Source: Alkalibacter saccharofermentans DSM 14828 (GTDB taxonomy: Bacteria; Bacillota; Clostridia; Eubacteriales; Alkalibacteraceae). Taken from it: 64,000 nucleotides of DNA. Shown here piece after piece: positions 33,908-42,168 of this stretch. Positions within the stretch are counted from its first letter, which is position 1. Each line of letters begins with the position of its first letter. The translations under genes were made by a program, and so were the position numbers. Location: positions 138,968-202,967 of the forward strand of contig NZ_FQTU01000003.1 of NCBI RefSeq assembly GCF_900128885.1. Reading direction: 5' to 3'. The notes beneath the pieces were generated by a model. The model ran no database searches, was not told the origin of the DNA, and saw only the letters and a program-made list of their open reading frames with translations.

Positions 33908-35100
33908 GGCAAAGGGTTTTGAGCGTCAGCAAATTGACAAAATATATAAAGAGCATATTTGATAACGACGTGATATTAAAAAATGTAATCGTAGAAGGGG
34001 AAATATCCAATTACAAATTACATTCTTCAGGGCATGCTTACTTTTCAGTTAAAGATGATGAGAGCAGGCTGAATTGCGTGATGTTTAAAAATGCAGCAGC
34101 ATCATCTCCAAGCATCGGTGATGGAGACAAAGTGATTTTACATGGGAATATTTCCGTTTATGAAAAAAACGGTCAGTATCAGCTTTACGTGCAAAAGTGC
34201 GAAAAAAAGGGCCTTGGAGATTTGTATGTGGAGTTTGAAAAACTAAAATCTGAGCTTGAATCTCTGGGATGGTTCGATCCCTTGAAAAAAAAGAAGATTC
34301 CAATGGTACCTAAAAAAATCGGCGTTGTCACCTCGCCTACAGGGGCGGCCATTAGGGACATGATTTCAGTTATAAGCAGAAGATTTCCCAACGTTGAAAT
34401 TTATATAATGCCGGTTTCTGTGCAAGGAAGAGAAGCTCCTGGTGAAATATCTGCCGGTATCGATATTTTCAATGTCATGAATGAAGTAGATGTAGTGATT
34501 ATTGGACGAGGTGGAGGATCTATTGAGGAGTTGTGGGCTTTTAATGAAAGGATTGTAGCAGAAAGCATACATAATTCCATCATACCTGTAGTCAGTGCCG
34601 TCGGTCATGAGACGGATTTTACTATCAGTGATTTTACAGCAGATCTAAGGGCTCCCACACCTTCGGCGGCGGGTGAATTGGTGGTTCCTTCTCTAGCAGA
34701 GCTGAAAGACAAATTAATGTCTTTTGAAAAGAGACTTTCAAAGGATATGCTGTCACAGCTCGCCATCAGTAAAGAGATGTTGATCAGGCTGAGAGGAAAT
34801 TATTTCTTTTCGAAACCGGAAATGTTTTATTCCGGACATACTCAGACCTTGGACATTATGAAAACAGACCTTGAAAGGTCTGTCATGAAGGTGATTGACC
34901 TAAAAAAGACTTTGTTGGAAGGTTATCGTTCCGAGCTTAAGGGGATGAATCCTGAAAATGTACTTAAGAGGGGTTATGCAGTTATAAAGGGTGCAAAAGG
35001 AGAGTATATCGGAAGCATAGATCAGGTATCGCCAGGTGAGAATGTGGAAATAGTTTTTAAAGACGGAACGGCGATATCAAAAATATTGAGCAAAGGATAG
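33904..35100 (+). CDS. xseA: Exodeoxyribonuclease VII large subunit
   Basis: 398 residues. N-terminal OB fold (LSVSKLTKYIKSIFDNDVILKNVIVEGEISNYKLHSSGHAYFSVKDDESRL), then the catalytic region GVVTSPTGAAIRDMISVISRRFP...VDVVIIGRGGGSIEELWAFNER...SAVGHETDFTISDFTADLRAPTPSAAGELV, and a coiled-coil C-terminus ending in a small barrel. Degrades single-stranded DNA with XseB. Start set at ATG 33904, 8 bases after AGGAG; GTG 33898 is too close to it. Confidence 0.96.
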   Translation: MRQRVLSVSKLTKYIKSIFDNDVILKNVIVEGEISNYKLHSSGHAYFSVKDDESRLNCVMFKNAAASSPSIGDGDKVILHGNISVYEKNGQYQLYVQKCEKKGLGDLYVEFEKLKSELESLGWFDPLKKKKIPMVPKKIGVVTSPTGAAIRDMISVISRRFPNVEIYIMPVSVQGREAPGEISAGIDIFNVMNEVDVVIIGRGGGSIEELWAFNERIVAESIHNSIIPVVSAVGHETDFTISDFTADLRAPTPSAAGELVVPSLAELKDKLMSFEKRLSKDMLSQLAISKEMLIRLRGNYFFSKPEMFYSGHTQTLDIMKTDLERSVMKVIDLKKTLLEGYRSELKGMNPENVLKRGYAVIKGAKGEYIGSIDQVSPGENVEIVFKDGTAISKILSKG

Positions 35101-35106
35101 TGGGAT

Positions 35107-35343
35107 ATGAAAAAAACTGCTTTTGAAGACAATATTAAACGAATAGAGGAGATCATCGGATACATAGAGGGAAACCAGGTGTCTTTAGATGAGAGCGTTA
35201 AGTATTTTGAGGAAGGCATGAAGCTTATAAAGGAATGCGAAAGTAAGCTAGAGACCACAAAGAAGAAGGTAGTTAAGCTGGTTTCCAAGGACGGAGAGAT
35301 GACTGAAGAGCCCCTTGACGAAGGAGAAGAAAATGGAGTTTAA
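35107..35343 (+). CDS. xseB: Exodeoxyribonuclease VII small subunit
   Basis: 78 residues, helical: FEDNIKRIEEIIGYIEGNQVSLDESVKYFEEGMKLIKECESKLETTKKKV is the XseB signature. It binds the XseA coiled coil. Six bases after xseA; its last 11 bases overlap ispA. Confidence 0.93.
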   Translation: MKKTAFEDNIKRIEEIIGYIEGNQVSLDESVKYFEEGMKLIKECESKLETTKKKVVKLVSKDGEMTEEPLDEGEENGV

Positions 35344-36217
35344 GAGCGAATACAAAAGAAGGCAGGATGAGGTGGAGCGAGGGCTTGAAGATCAGATGGA
35401 AATACTCGAAGGCAAGATACCCTCTGAACTCTACAAGTCCATGAGCTATAGCCTGATGGCGGGAGGAAAGCGGCTGAGACCTGTAATGTTACTGGAATTT
35501 TCAAAATTCGGAAGCTGGGATTATAAAAAAGCGATGCCACTTGCTTGTGCTATGGAAATGATACATACCTACTCTCTGGTCCATGACGACCTTCCAGCGA
35601 TGGACAATGACGATCTTCGTAGAGGAAAACCTACTAACCACAAGGTTTATGGCGAAAATATTGCAATCTTAGCAGGAGACGGGTTGCTAAATTACTCTTA
35701 CGAGACAATGATAGAGGGAATGGCATCGGAGAATCCCGGCTATGTGCTGGCGCTAAGGGAGATTTCAAGAGCTGCGGGAGTCAAGGGGATGATAGGTGGG
35801 CAAGTGGATGATATTAAAAACGAAGATGTGAATATAGATATAAAAACCTTGGACAGCATCAACGAAAGAAAAACCGGGGCGCTTATAAAAGCTTCTGTTC
35901 TATCCGGAGCCTATTTTTCTGAGCTGGACCAAGATAAAATAAAAAACCTGGAAGCATACAGCGACAAAATGGGATTGGCGTTTCAGATAGTAGATGACAT
36001 TCTCGACGTGACAGGAGATGTGGAAAAAACCGGAAAGAAATCAGGGAAGGACTTGGAGAATAAAAAAACTACTTATCCATCGGTTTATGGCATAGAAAAA
36101 AGCAGGAAAATCGTGGACGGGCTCTATGAGAAAGCTTTGATCAACTTAAAAAAAGCTGAAGCCGATACCGAGTTTTTGGTTAAATTGACCAGTTTTTTGT
36201 GTAGCCGGGATTACTGA
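35333..36217 (+). CDS. ispA: Short-chain polyprenyl diphosphate synthase (geranyl/farnesyl type)
   Basis: 294 residues. First Asp-rich motif DDLPAMDNDDLRRGKPTNH near residue 85 with the aromatic residues upstream (HTYSLVH) that favour C15-type chain length; second motif DDILDVTGD near residue 220; GGKRLRP early for phosphate binding. Condenses IPP with DMAPP/GPP in isoprenoid synthesis. ATG 35333 lies behind AAGGAG and overlaps xseB. Downstream, where dxs stands in many relatives, there is instead the OLE RNA. Confidence 0.94.
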   Translation: MEFKSEYKRRQDEVERGLEDQMEILEGKIPSELYKSMSYSLMAGGKRLRPVMLLEFSKFGSWDYKKAMPLACAMEMIHTYSLVHDDLPAMDNDDLRRGKPTNHKVYGENIAILAGDGLLNYSYETMIEGMASENPGYVLALREISRAAGVKGMIGGQVDDIKNEDVNIDIKTLDSINERKTGALIKASVLSGAYFSELDQDKIKNLEAYSDKMGLAFQIVDDILDVTGDVEKTGKKSGKDLENKKTTYPSVYGIEKSRKIVDGLYEKALINLKKAEADTEFLVKLTSFLCSRDY

Positions 36218-36295
36218 TTTAAACAGGATTTAAGCAAGAGGGCGTATAATGATGATGGCGGAATAGATACCGGTCGCCAACTGAATGAGCATAGT

Positions 36296-36324
36296 TTGTA
36301 AACAAAATATGTATATGGTATAAT
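36296..36324 (+). promoter_or_regulatory. Promoter of the OLE RNA
   Basis: TTGTAA at 36296-36301, 17-base spacer, TATAAT at 36319-36324; start expected near 36331, a few bases before the terminal stem of the RNA. Other sequence between ispA and this box (36218-36295) holds nothing recognised apart from a second TATAAT at 36245-36250. Confidence 0.78.
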
Positions 36325-36334
36325 TCACTTATTA

Positions 36335-36897
36335 AATATGGTGGCGCAGTATTCTAGTCAGATCTATCGCTTCTCAAGGCGGGGCTAAAAATCCGTCAAA
36401 GGGCACATCGATGAAGTTTCTTGTATTGGCTTTCGACGCCCAGTTGGGGGCTTTTACAGGGAGTAAAGGGGGATGGGGCGATCCGCAATGGCATGCGGGC
36501 GTAGACCCTGCTCCCGCGGAGACCCGGGAAACCGGGAGAAACCTGCGGAAGTGTCGCAAGATATGGAAGCAGCGTAGCCTGCCTTGAGTGAGGTAGGGAG
36601 ATGATAAGATCAGTCCGGCTGGCTTTTGAGCTCAAAGTCGTCGGGTATTGCTTTTCGAAACCTATCTTGCAAAAGAGGCTAGGAAGCGATGTGACTGTTG
36701 AGGAAAACTCCTAGACTGTTCCTTTGGAAGCACTTCGAGGATTACAGTGTGTACTGAGTGGCAATCCAGCCTCGTCTCTGGCGACAAGACGAAAAAAGGG
36801 CAAGGGAAACCGCCGGTTTGGCGACGAATCGGTCTCTTTTTGGGAAAACCTGCTGGACCTATGGCGCAAAGTTTACTTGAAGTGCTGCCACCATATT
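36335..36897 (+). ncRNA. ole: OLE RNA (ornate, large, extremophilic)
   Basis: About 563 nt with no credible ORF. The ends pair: AATATGGTGGC (36335-36345) with GCCACCATATT (36887-36897), giving an 11-bp closing stem. The interior is much richer in G and C than the intergenic DNA around it and full of local helices, for example CCCGCGGAGACCCGGG and CGACGCCCAGTTGGGGGC areas. Location is diagnostic: OLE RNA lies in isoprenoid/xseAB-ispA-tlyA-nadK-recN operons of anaerobic or extremophilic Bacillota, directly before the gene for OLE-associated protein A, exactly as here. In Bacillus halodurans the RNA and OapA sit in the membrane and support growth under alcohol, cold and Mg2+ stress. Identification is from context, size, end pairing and remembered architecture, not from a covariance search. 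Confidence 0.9.
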
Positions 36898-36922
36898 TCA
36901 ATAATTCCATACGGAGGAAATC

Positions 36923-37537
36923 TTGAAAGACAACAGCAACAATTTAAAGCGAAATAGAAAATCGAATAAGGAAATAAAAATTGAAAAACAAAGAAGATGG
37001 TTGGTATTTATAACAATATGGACCTTTTTTCTTTCTATCGGCATAAACCTCGTTTCCGAGCTGTTCATTAACAATTCGGATATTTTGGTTTCTTTTTTTA
37101 TCCTGGTAATTATCGTATCGATCGGGATATTTTTTGACATGGTTGGAATTGCCGTAGCGTCCGCCAACATTACGCCATTCAATTCTATGGCTGCAAACAG
37201 GGTCAGGGGTTCTAAGGAAGCAGTGGATATCGTTAAGAATGCCAGTCAGGTTTCAAACTTTTGCAATGACGTAGTAGGAGACATATGTGGGATTGTAAGT
37301 GGGGCTACCGCCATAAGTATCGTTTTTCAGATAGGAAGCAGCTTCGATTTTTTTGAGACTACTATATTGGCAGTAATTTTAAATGGTTTGCTGGCGGCGG
37401 TTACAGTAGGAGGCAAGGCCATAGGCAAGAACATCGCTATGGAGCACAGCACTCAGATCGTGTATCGATTCGGTCATGTGATATCTTTTGTAAAAAGTCC
37501 TTTTGGAAAGATGAAAGGCGGTAGGGAAAATGGTTAG
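36923..37537 (+). CDS. oapA: OLE-associated protein A (membrane protein)
   Basis: 204 residues. Very basic N-terminus (KRNRKSNKEIKIEKQRR), then about four membrane helices: ~26-50, ~54-80, ~122-140 and ~146-165. The conserved stretch FFDMVGIAVASANITPFNSMAANRVRGSKEAVDIVKNA after helix 2 recalls the DUF21/CNNM membrane domain of Mg2+ transport proteins. OapA binds OLE RNA and holds it at the membrane. TTG start at 36923, 5 bases after GGAGG, only 26 bases past the RNA end; last 8 bases overlap tlyA, so it is translationally coupled to it. Confidence 0.87.
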   Translation: MKDNSNNLKRNRKSNKEIKIEKQRRWLVFITIWTFFLSIGINLVSELFINNSDILVSFFILVIIVSIGIFFDMVGIAVASANITPFNSMAANRVRGSKEAVDIVKNASQVSNFCNDVVGDICGIVSGATAISIVFQIGSSFDFFETTILAVILNGLLAAVTVGGKAIGKNIAMEHSTQIVYRFGHVISFVKSPFGKMKGGRENG

Positions 37538-38324
37538 ATTGGATGTTTATCTCCATGATAATGGATTTTTTGAAAGCAGGGAACAAGCCAAGAGGAATAT
37601 AATGGCGGGAAATGTAAGCATAAATGGTCATACTGCAGACAAGGCGGGCACTTCAGTCAAAGAAGGGGACCAAATACAGGTTAAGCAAAAGGATTGTCCA
37701 TATGTCAGCAGGGGCGGGCTTAAACTTGAAAAGGCAATAGGAGTTTTCGGATTGGATCTCCAGGGAAAAACAGCAATGGATGTAGGGGCTTCAACAGGAG
37801 GATTCACAGATTGCATGCTTGCAAATGGAGCTAAAAAGGTATTTGCAATAGACGTAGGTTACGGTCAATTGGACTGGAAACTAAGAACTGACTCCAGGGT
37901 GGTATCGTTGGAGAGGAAAAATTTCAGACACATGGAATTTGAAGAAGTTGGAGAAAAAGTAGATTTCCTGGTTATGGATGTTTCCTTCATATCGGTTACC
38001 AAGCTGGTTGATAAAATCAAGCTTTTCTTAAAGCCCAAAGGTCAGGGCGTGGTGCTGATCAAACCTCAGTTTGAAGCGGGTAAGGATAAAGTCGGCAAGC
38101 ACGGCATAGTAAAAGACCCAGGGATACATAAGGAGGTAATCGAAAGAATAACAGGTTATTTTTCTCATAACGAATTAACTCCGAAAGGCATTGATTATTC
38201 GCCGATCAAAGGAGCGAAAGGAAACATAGAGTACCTTTTATGGGTAGAGCATATGGGGATATCTGAGGAAAAAAATCAAGATTATGCGGATAAAGCGATA
38301 CAAAATGCATTTAATAATTTATAA
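37530..38324 (+). CDS. tlyA: TlyA-family rRNA 2'-O-methyltransferase
   Basis: 264 residues. N-terminal S4 RNA-binding domain (VRLDVYLHDNGFFESREQAKRNIMAGNVSINGHTADKAGT) and FtsJ-like SAM domain: YVSRGGLKLEKAI, AMDVGASTGGFTDCMLANGA, DVSFISVTKLVDKI, LIKPQFEAGKDKVGKHGIVKDP. TlyA methylates 16S/23S rRNA cytidines in mycobacteria, which confers capreomycin sensitivity. Standard member of the ispA-recN operon. Confidence 0.93.
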   Translation: MVRLDVYLHDNGFFESREQAKRNIMAGNVSINGHTADKAGTSVKEGDQIQVKQKDCPYVSRGGLKLEKAIGVFGLDLQGKTAMDVGASTGGFTDCMLANGAKKVFAIDVGYGQLDWKLRTDSRVVSLERKNFRHMEFEEVGEKVDFLVMDVSFISVTKLVDKIKLFLKPKGQGVVLIKPQFEAGKDKVGKHGIVKDPGIHKEVIERITGYFSHNELTPKGIDYSPIKGAKGNIEYLLWVEHMGISEEKNQDYADKAIQNAFNNL

Positions 38325-38369
38325 TAATTATATGCAATATAATAAATATGCAGTATTGGCGGGATATAA

Positions 38370-39221
38370 ATGAAAAACATTGGATTGTACATAAACACCG
38401 GTAAAAGCGACTGTTTTCGCAATGCCAGGTATATTATAGATTTTCTCAATAAAAACGGCATCACTGTTTTTGGAGCTGAGAACACAAAAGGAATGATCGA
38501 TCATCCGGGACTTGTCATCGACGAAGAGCGGATGTTCAATTCTACAGATTGCATTATAGTGCTTGGTGGCGACGGAACCATTTTGGAAGCCGTAAGAAAA
38601 ACAGGAAAGAATGACATACCGTTTTTTGGAATCAATTACGGGAAACTAGGTTTTTTAGCAGAGGTAGAGGAAAAGGACGTAGACATGTGTCTTGAATACC
38701 TGTTGCGAGGGTGCTTCGACATAGAAGAAAGAATGATGATTGATATGAATATCGAAGACTTGCCTACTGATAAGGGATTTGTAGCTCTAAACGACATAGT
38801 GGTGAGCAGGGGTGCAAATACTAGGCTTATAGACATAAAAATATACGGGAATGAAAACCTTATAGAGGAGTACAGAGCAGATGGGCTGATCATATCTACT
38901 CCTACCGGTTCAACTGCGTATTCCCTTTCAGCCGGAGGGCCGATAATTGAGCCATCCAACGACAGCCTGTTCATAATAACTCCCATATGTCCCCATTCCC
39001 TTCATAACAGAAGCATCGTGCTGGATGCTAAGAAGACGATTAGGGTGGAAACGGAATCAAAAGACAAAAATGTAGTGGTAGCAGTTGATGGGCAGAGGTT
39101 TTTAGATATCAACCAAAACTCTATTTATTTAAAAAAATCTGATAAAAAAGTGAAGCTGATAAAATTCAAAGGAAACAATTTCTTTGAAATACTAAGGAGA
39201 AAGCTATCTGAACGCATATAA
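38370..39221 (+). CDS. nadK: NAD kinase
   Basis: 283 residues. CIIVLGGDGTILEAVRKTG near residue 65 is the GGDG catalytic motif; FFGINYGKLGFLAEVEEKD, LNDIVVSRGANTRLIDIKIY and YRADGLIISTPTGSTAYSLSAGGPI are the further conserved blocks. Phosphorylates NAD to NADP. It lies 46 bases after tlyA and 25 before argR. Confidence 0.95.
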   Translation: MKNIGLYINTGKSDCFRNARYIIDFLNKNGITVFGAENTKGMIDHPGLVIDEERMFNSTDCIIVLGGDGTILEAVRKTGKNDIPFFGINYGKLGFLAEVEEKDVDMCLEYLLRGCFDIEERMMIDMNIEDLPTDKGFVALNDIVVSRGANTRLIDIKIYGNENLIEEYRADGLIISTPTGSTAYSLSAGGPIIEPSNDSLFIITPICPHSLHNRSIVLDAKKTIRVETESKDKNVVVAVDGQRFLDINQNSIYLKKSDKKVKLIKFKGNNFFEILRRKLSERI

Positions 39222-39245
39222 AGAATAATGTGAGGAGCGTATCTT

Positions 39246-39698
39246 ATGAAAGTTGCCAGACAAGCAAAAATTTTGGAGCTTATTGAGAATGAGGAAATCG
39301 AAACACAGGATGAACTCGCCAAGCAGCTTAAGGAATCCGGGTTTCACGTCACACAAGCGACAGTATCAAGGGATATAAAGGACATGAGGCTCATTAAAAT
39401 AATGAGCAAGAGCGGTAGGCACAGGTATGCGCCCTTTAGAGATGCCGGTGGAAACCAGTTGAGCGAAAGGATAGTAAACGTATTTAGAGAGTCTGTGGTA
39501 AGTATCGACTACAGCGGCAACCTTGTTGTGATAAAAACCTTTTCAGGGGGAGCGATGGCTGCCTCAGTAGCGATAGATTCAATGGAGTGGTCCGATGTAG
39601 TAGGATGCTTGGCAGGGGACGACACCATATTTGTCGCGATCAGAAATCAAGACAAGGTAGTGGATGTTGTTGAAAAGTTTAAGAAGCTTATGAAATGA
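39246..39698 (+). CDS. argR: Arginine repressor ArgR
   Basis: 150 residues. Winged helix N-terminus (ARQAKILELIENEEIETQDELAKQLKESGFHVTQATVSRDIKDMRLIKI) and hexamerisation/arginine-binding C-domain with GNLVVIKTFSGGAMAASVAIDSMEWSDVVGCLAGDDTIFVAIRN (GDDT binds arginine). Represses arginine synthesis and activates catabolism genes; location before recN is typical of Bacillota. RBS GAGGAG. Confidence 0.95.
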   Translation: MKVARQAKILELIENEEIETQDELAKQLKESGFHVTQATVSRDIKDMRLIKIMSKSGRHRYAPFRDAGGNQLSERIVNVFRESVVSIDYSGNLVVIKTFSGGAMAASVAIDSMEWSDVVGCLAGDDTIFVAIRNQDKVVDVVEKFKKLMK

Positions 39699-39717
39699 CG
39701 CTTAAGGGAGGTCTGTC

Positions 39718-41403
39718 ATGCTAGCTGAACTCAACATAAAAAATTTTGCATTGATTGAAAACGTAATGATAGAGTTCTATTCCGGCTTCAACGTTATAAC
39801 AGGTGAAACCGGAGCAGGGAAATCCATAATCTTAAATGCATTAATGCTTTCTTTGGGGGCTAGAGGAAACAAGGACATGATAAGAAAGGGTAAGGATAGG
39901 CTGCTGGTGCAAGCTATGTTTGTTTTTGAAAAGCTTCCCGGAGAAATAGCGGTGCTGCTTGATGAAATGGGCGGGGATGAAAACGGTCAGCTGATATTAT
40001 CCAGGGAGCTTCATTCAAGCGGAAGAAACGTATGCAGGGTAAATGGCATCTTGGTAAATGTAAATGACCTGAAAAAGATTGGCGACAGACTTGTAGACAT
40101 TCACAGCCAGAGAGACCATAATTTGCTGCTAAACAGAGATGAGCACGTAAAGATCCTTGATGCTTATGGCAGAGAGAAGATAAAAGATCAAAAAAAACGA
40201 GTTTCCGATTTGTACGACGAGTGGATCGGCCTTAAAAGGCAGAGAGAAGAGCTCTTGAAATCTATATCAAATATCGAAAGGGAATTGGATATCTTAAAGT
40301 TTCAATTAAACGAGATATCAGAAGTGGGTTTTCATGAAGAAGAAGATGAAGAGCTTGAAAAAAGAATCAAAGTCCTTGAAAATTCTGAAATTCTCTTCAA
40401 TCATTCAAACCAAGCATATGAGTGGCTCTACAGCGGCGACGCTTCTGTCATGGACCAGCTGGGAAAGTCAAAAAAAAGCCTTGAAGACATGGGGAAAGTG
40501 GATATATCAGTTAGAGATCTTTCCGACAGACTCGGTGATGTTATGGCAAATCTGGAAGACATAGCTTATTCGATTAGAGATTACAAGGAAAAAGTGGTTT
40601 TTGACGATTACGAACTTAACGATCTGCAGGCCAAGCTGAATAAACTCATCTTATTAAAGAGAAAATATGGTCCTGAACTCAATGATGTTGCTGATTACAA
40701 AATAGAATTGATGGAAAAAATAGATCAAATAGAAAAACGGGATATCTTTATAGATGAGCTGGATAAAGGGTTAGAGACCTTAAAAGGCATGTATTTGGAA
40801 CAAGCCTTAGTTTTAAGTGATATGAGGAAGGAAGCAGGCAGGGATTTTTCCAGGGGAATAAATGCTCATTTAGGAGAGCTGGCTATGGAGAATGCCAGGT
40901 TCAAAGTGGTAACCAAAACATGCACAGAAGAAAAGTGCTTTACCCGTCAGGGAATAGATGACCTTGAATTCCATGTAAGGACAAATGTAGGGGATGAAGA
41001 TAAGCCCTTAGTTAAAATTGCTTCGGGAGGAGAAGTTTCCAGATTGATGCTGGCTGTAAAAAGTGCGATAAGCACTGAGCATAGCACTTCAACTCTGATA
41101 TTCGACGAGATAGATACAGGCATAAGTGGCAATGCAGCAGGAGCCGTAGGGAAAAAGCTAAAAGAGCTTGGCATGAACCACCAGATAATAAGCATCACGC
41201 ACCTGCCCCAGATAGCCTCCATGGCCGCTGCGCACTTTGAGGTGGTGAAAAAAGTGGAGGGAAGCAAAACCAAAACATTGTTTAATCTTTTGGATGAAAA
41301 AAACCGAATCAGGGTTATAGCGACCATGATTGACGGCAGTCAGTCTCAAAAAAGTCTTGATCACGCACAAGAAATCCTAGTGAGAAATAGCTCGGAAAAG
41401 TAA
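39718..41403 (+). CDS. recN: DNA repair protein RecN
   Basis: 561 residues, SMC-like ATPase. LAELNIKNFALIENVMIEF and Walker A ITGETGAGKSIILNAL at the start, long coiled coils with a break in the middle (~160-370), then the ABC signature KIASGGEVSRLMLAVK and Walker B STLIFDEIDTGISG near residue 465. Acts in double-strand break repair. GGGAGG precedes the ATG. Confidence 0.95.
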   Translation: MLAELNIKNFALIENVMIEFYSGFNVITGETGAGKSIILNALMLSLGARGNKDMIRKGKDRLLVQAMFVFEKLPGEIAVLLDEMGGDENGQLILSRELHSSGRNVCRVNGILVNVNDLKKIGDRLVDIHSQRDHNLLLNRDEHVKILDAYGREKIKDQKKRVSDLYDEWIGLKRQREELLKSISNIERELDILKFQLNEISEVGFHEEEDEELEKRIKVLENSEILFNHSNQAYEWLYSGDASVMDQLGKSKKSLEDMGKVDISVRDLSDRLGDVMANLEDIAYSIRDYKEKVVFDDYELNDLQAKLNKLILLKRKYGPELNDVADYKIELMEKIDQIEKRDIFIDELDKGLETLKGMYLEQALVLSDMRKEAGRDFSRGINAHLGELAMENARFKVVTKTCTEEKCFTRQGIDDLEFHVRTNVGDEDKPLVKIASGGEVSRLMLAVKSAISTEHSTSTLIFDEIDTGISGNAAGAVGKKLKELGMNHQIISITHLPQIASMAAAHFEVVKKVEGSKTKTLFNLLDEKNRIRVIATMIDGSQSQKSLDHAQEILVRNSSEK

Positions 41404-41432
41404 AAAACATGAAAAAACATCAAAGGATTACT

Positions 41433-41460
41433 TTGTAATGCTTATGGTGTGTGATAAAAT
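41433..41460 (+). promoter_or_regulatory. Promoter of pduL
   Basis: TTGTAA at 41433-41438, 16-base spacer, TAAAAT at 41455-41460. Confidence 0.65.
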
Positions 41461-41493
41461 ATTCTAAGGAAAAGTCATATGGAGGCGTATATA

Positions 41494-42063
41494 ATGAAAA
41501 AACTTGTACCAATAGCTATGTCAAACAGACATATTCACTTATCGCAAAAAGATTTGGAAGTTTTATTCGGAGAAGGACATGAATTAACTAAGTTTAAAGA
41601 TCTTTCTCAACCTGGGCAATTTGCTTGTGAAGAGAAAGTGGATATAACAGGACCTAAAGGAACTATTAAAGGTGTCAGAATTCTTGGACCGGTAAGACCT
41701 GATACTCAGTTGGAAATTTCAGTAGCAGACAGCTTTGTGCTTGGAGTGAAGCCGCCGGTTAGAGATTCTGGAGACATCAAGGAATCTCCGGGAGTTGTCT
41801 TGACAGGACCTGCAGGTCAGGTAGAAATTCCTGAAGGGGCTATTATCGCTTCTAGACATATTCATATGCACACTTCGGATGCAGAAAATTTTGGATTGAA
41901 GGACAAAGACGAAGTTCAAGTGAAAGTCGACGGGAAACGAGGATTGATTTTTGATAATGTTCTTGTCAGAGTCAGTGACAAATATGCCCTGGAGATGCAC
42001 GTGGATGTGGAAGAAGGCAATGCTGCAGGCGTGAAAAACGGACAAATGGTAGAAATAGTGTAA
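41494..42063 (+). CDS. pduL: Phosphate propanoyltransferase PduL
   Basis: 189 residues. KLVPIAMSNRHIHLSQKDLEVLFG at the start and GAIIASRHIHMHTSDAENFGL later are the two histidine motifs that bind the zinc ions; the double-barrel core is recognisable (ISVADSFVLGVKPPVRDSGDIKESPG). Exchanges acyl-CoA and acyl phosphate. There is no microcompartment gene nearby and no N-terminal encapsulation peptide, so it probably acts as the housekeeping phosphotransacylase. Monocistronic with own promoter and terminator. ATG 41494 behind GGAGG. Confidence 0.92.
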   Translation: MKKLVPIAMSNRHIHLSQKDLEVLFGEGHELTKFKDLSQPGQFACEEKVDITGPKGTIKGVRILGPVRPDTQLEISVADSFVLGVKPPVRDSGDIKESPGVVLTGPAGQVEIPEGAIIASRHIHMHTSDAENFGLKDKDEVQVKVDGKRGLIFDNVLVRVSDKYALEMHVDVEEGNAAGVKNGQMVEIV

Positions 42064-42078
42064 ACTTAAGTCAAACTT

Positions 42079-42106
42079 AAAAGCCCTTGTAAAAAGGGCT
42101 TTTTTA
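42079..42106 (+). terminator. Terminator after pduL
   Basis: AAAAGCCCTT (42079-42088) pairs with AAGGGCTTTT (42094-42103), followed by Ts. Confidence 0.9.
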
Positions 42107-42135
42107 TTGCCTGAAATCATGTATGGGAATATAAT
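42107..42135 (+). promoter_or_regulatory. Promoter of lgt
   Basis: TTGCCT at 42107-42112, 17-base spacer, TATAAT at 42130-42135, directly after the pduL terminator. Confidence 0.72.
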
Positions 42136-42168
42136 GATATTATGACAAAAAAACAAGGAGTGATTGCA

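Noticed and set aside
36724..36957. 77-codon ORF on the plus strand, and 61-82-codon ORFs on the minus strand, inside the 36.3-36.9 kb region
   Set aside because: They have no ribosome binding sites or recognisable families, and they lie in the structured OLE RNA whose ends pair with each other.
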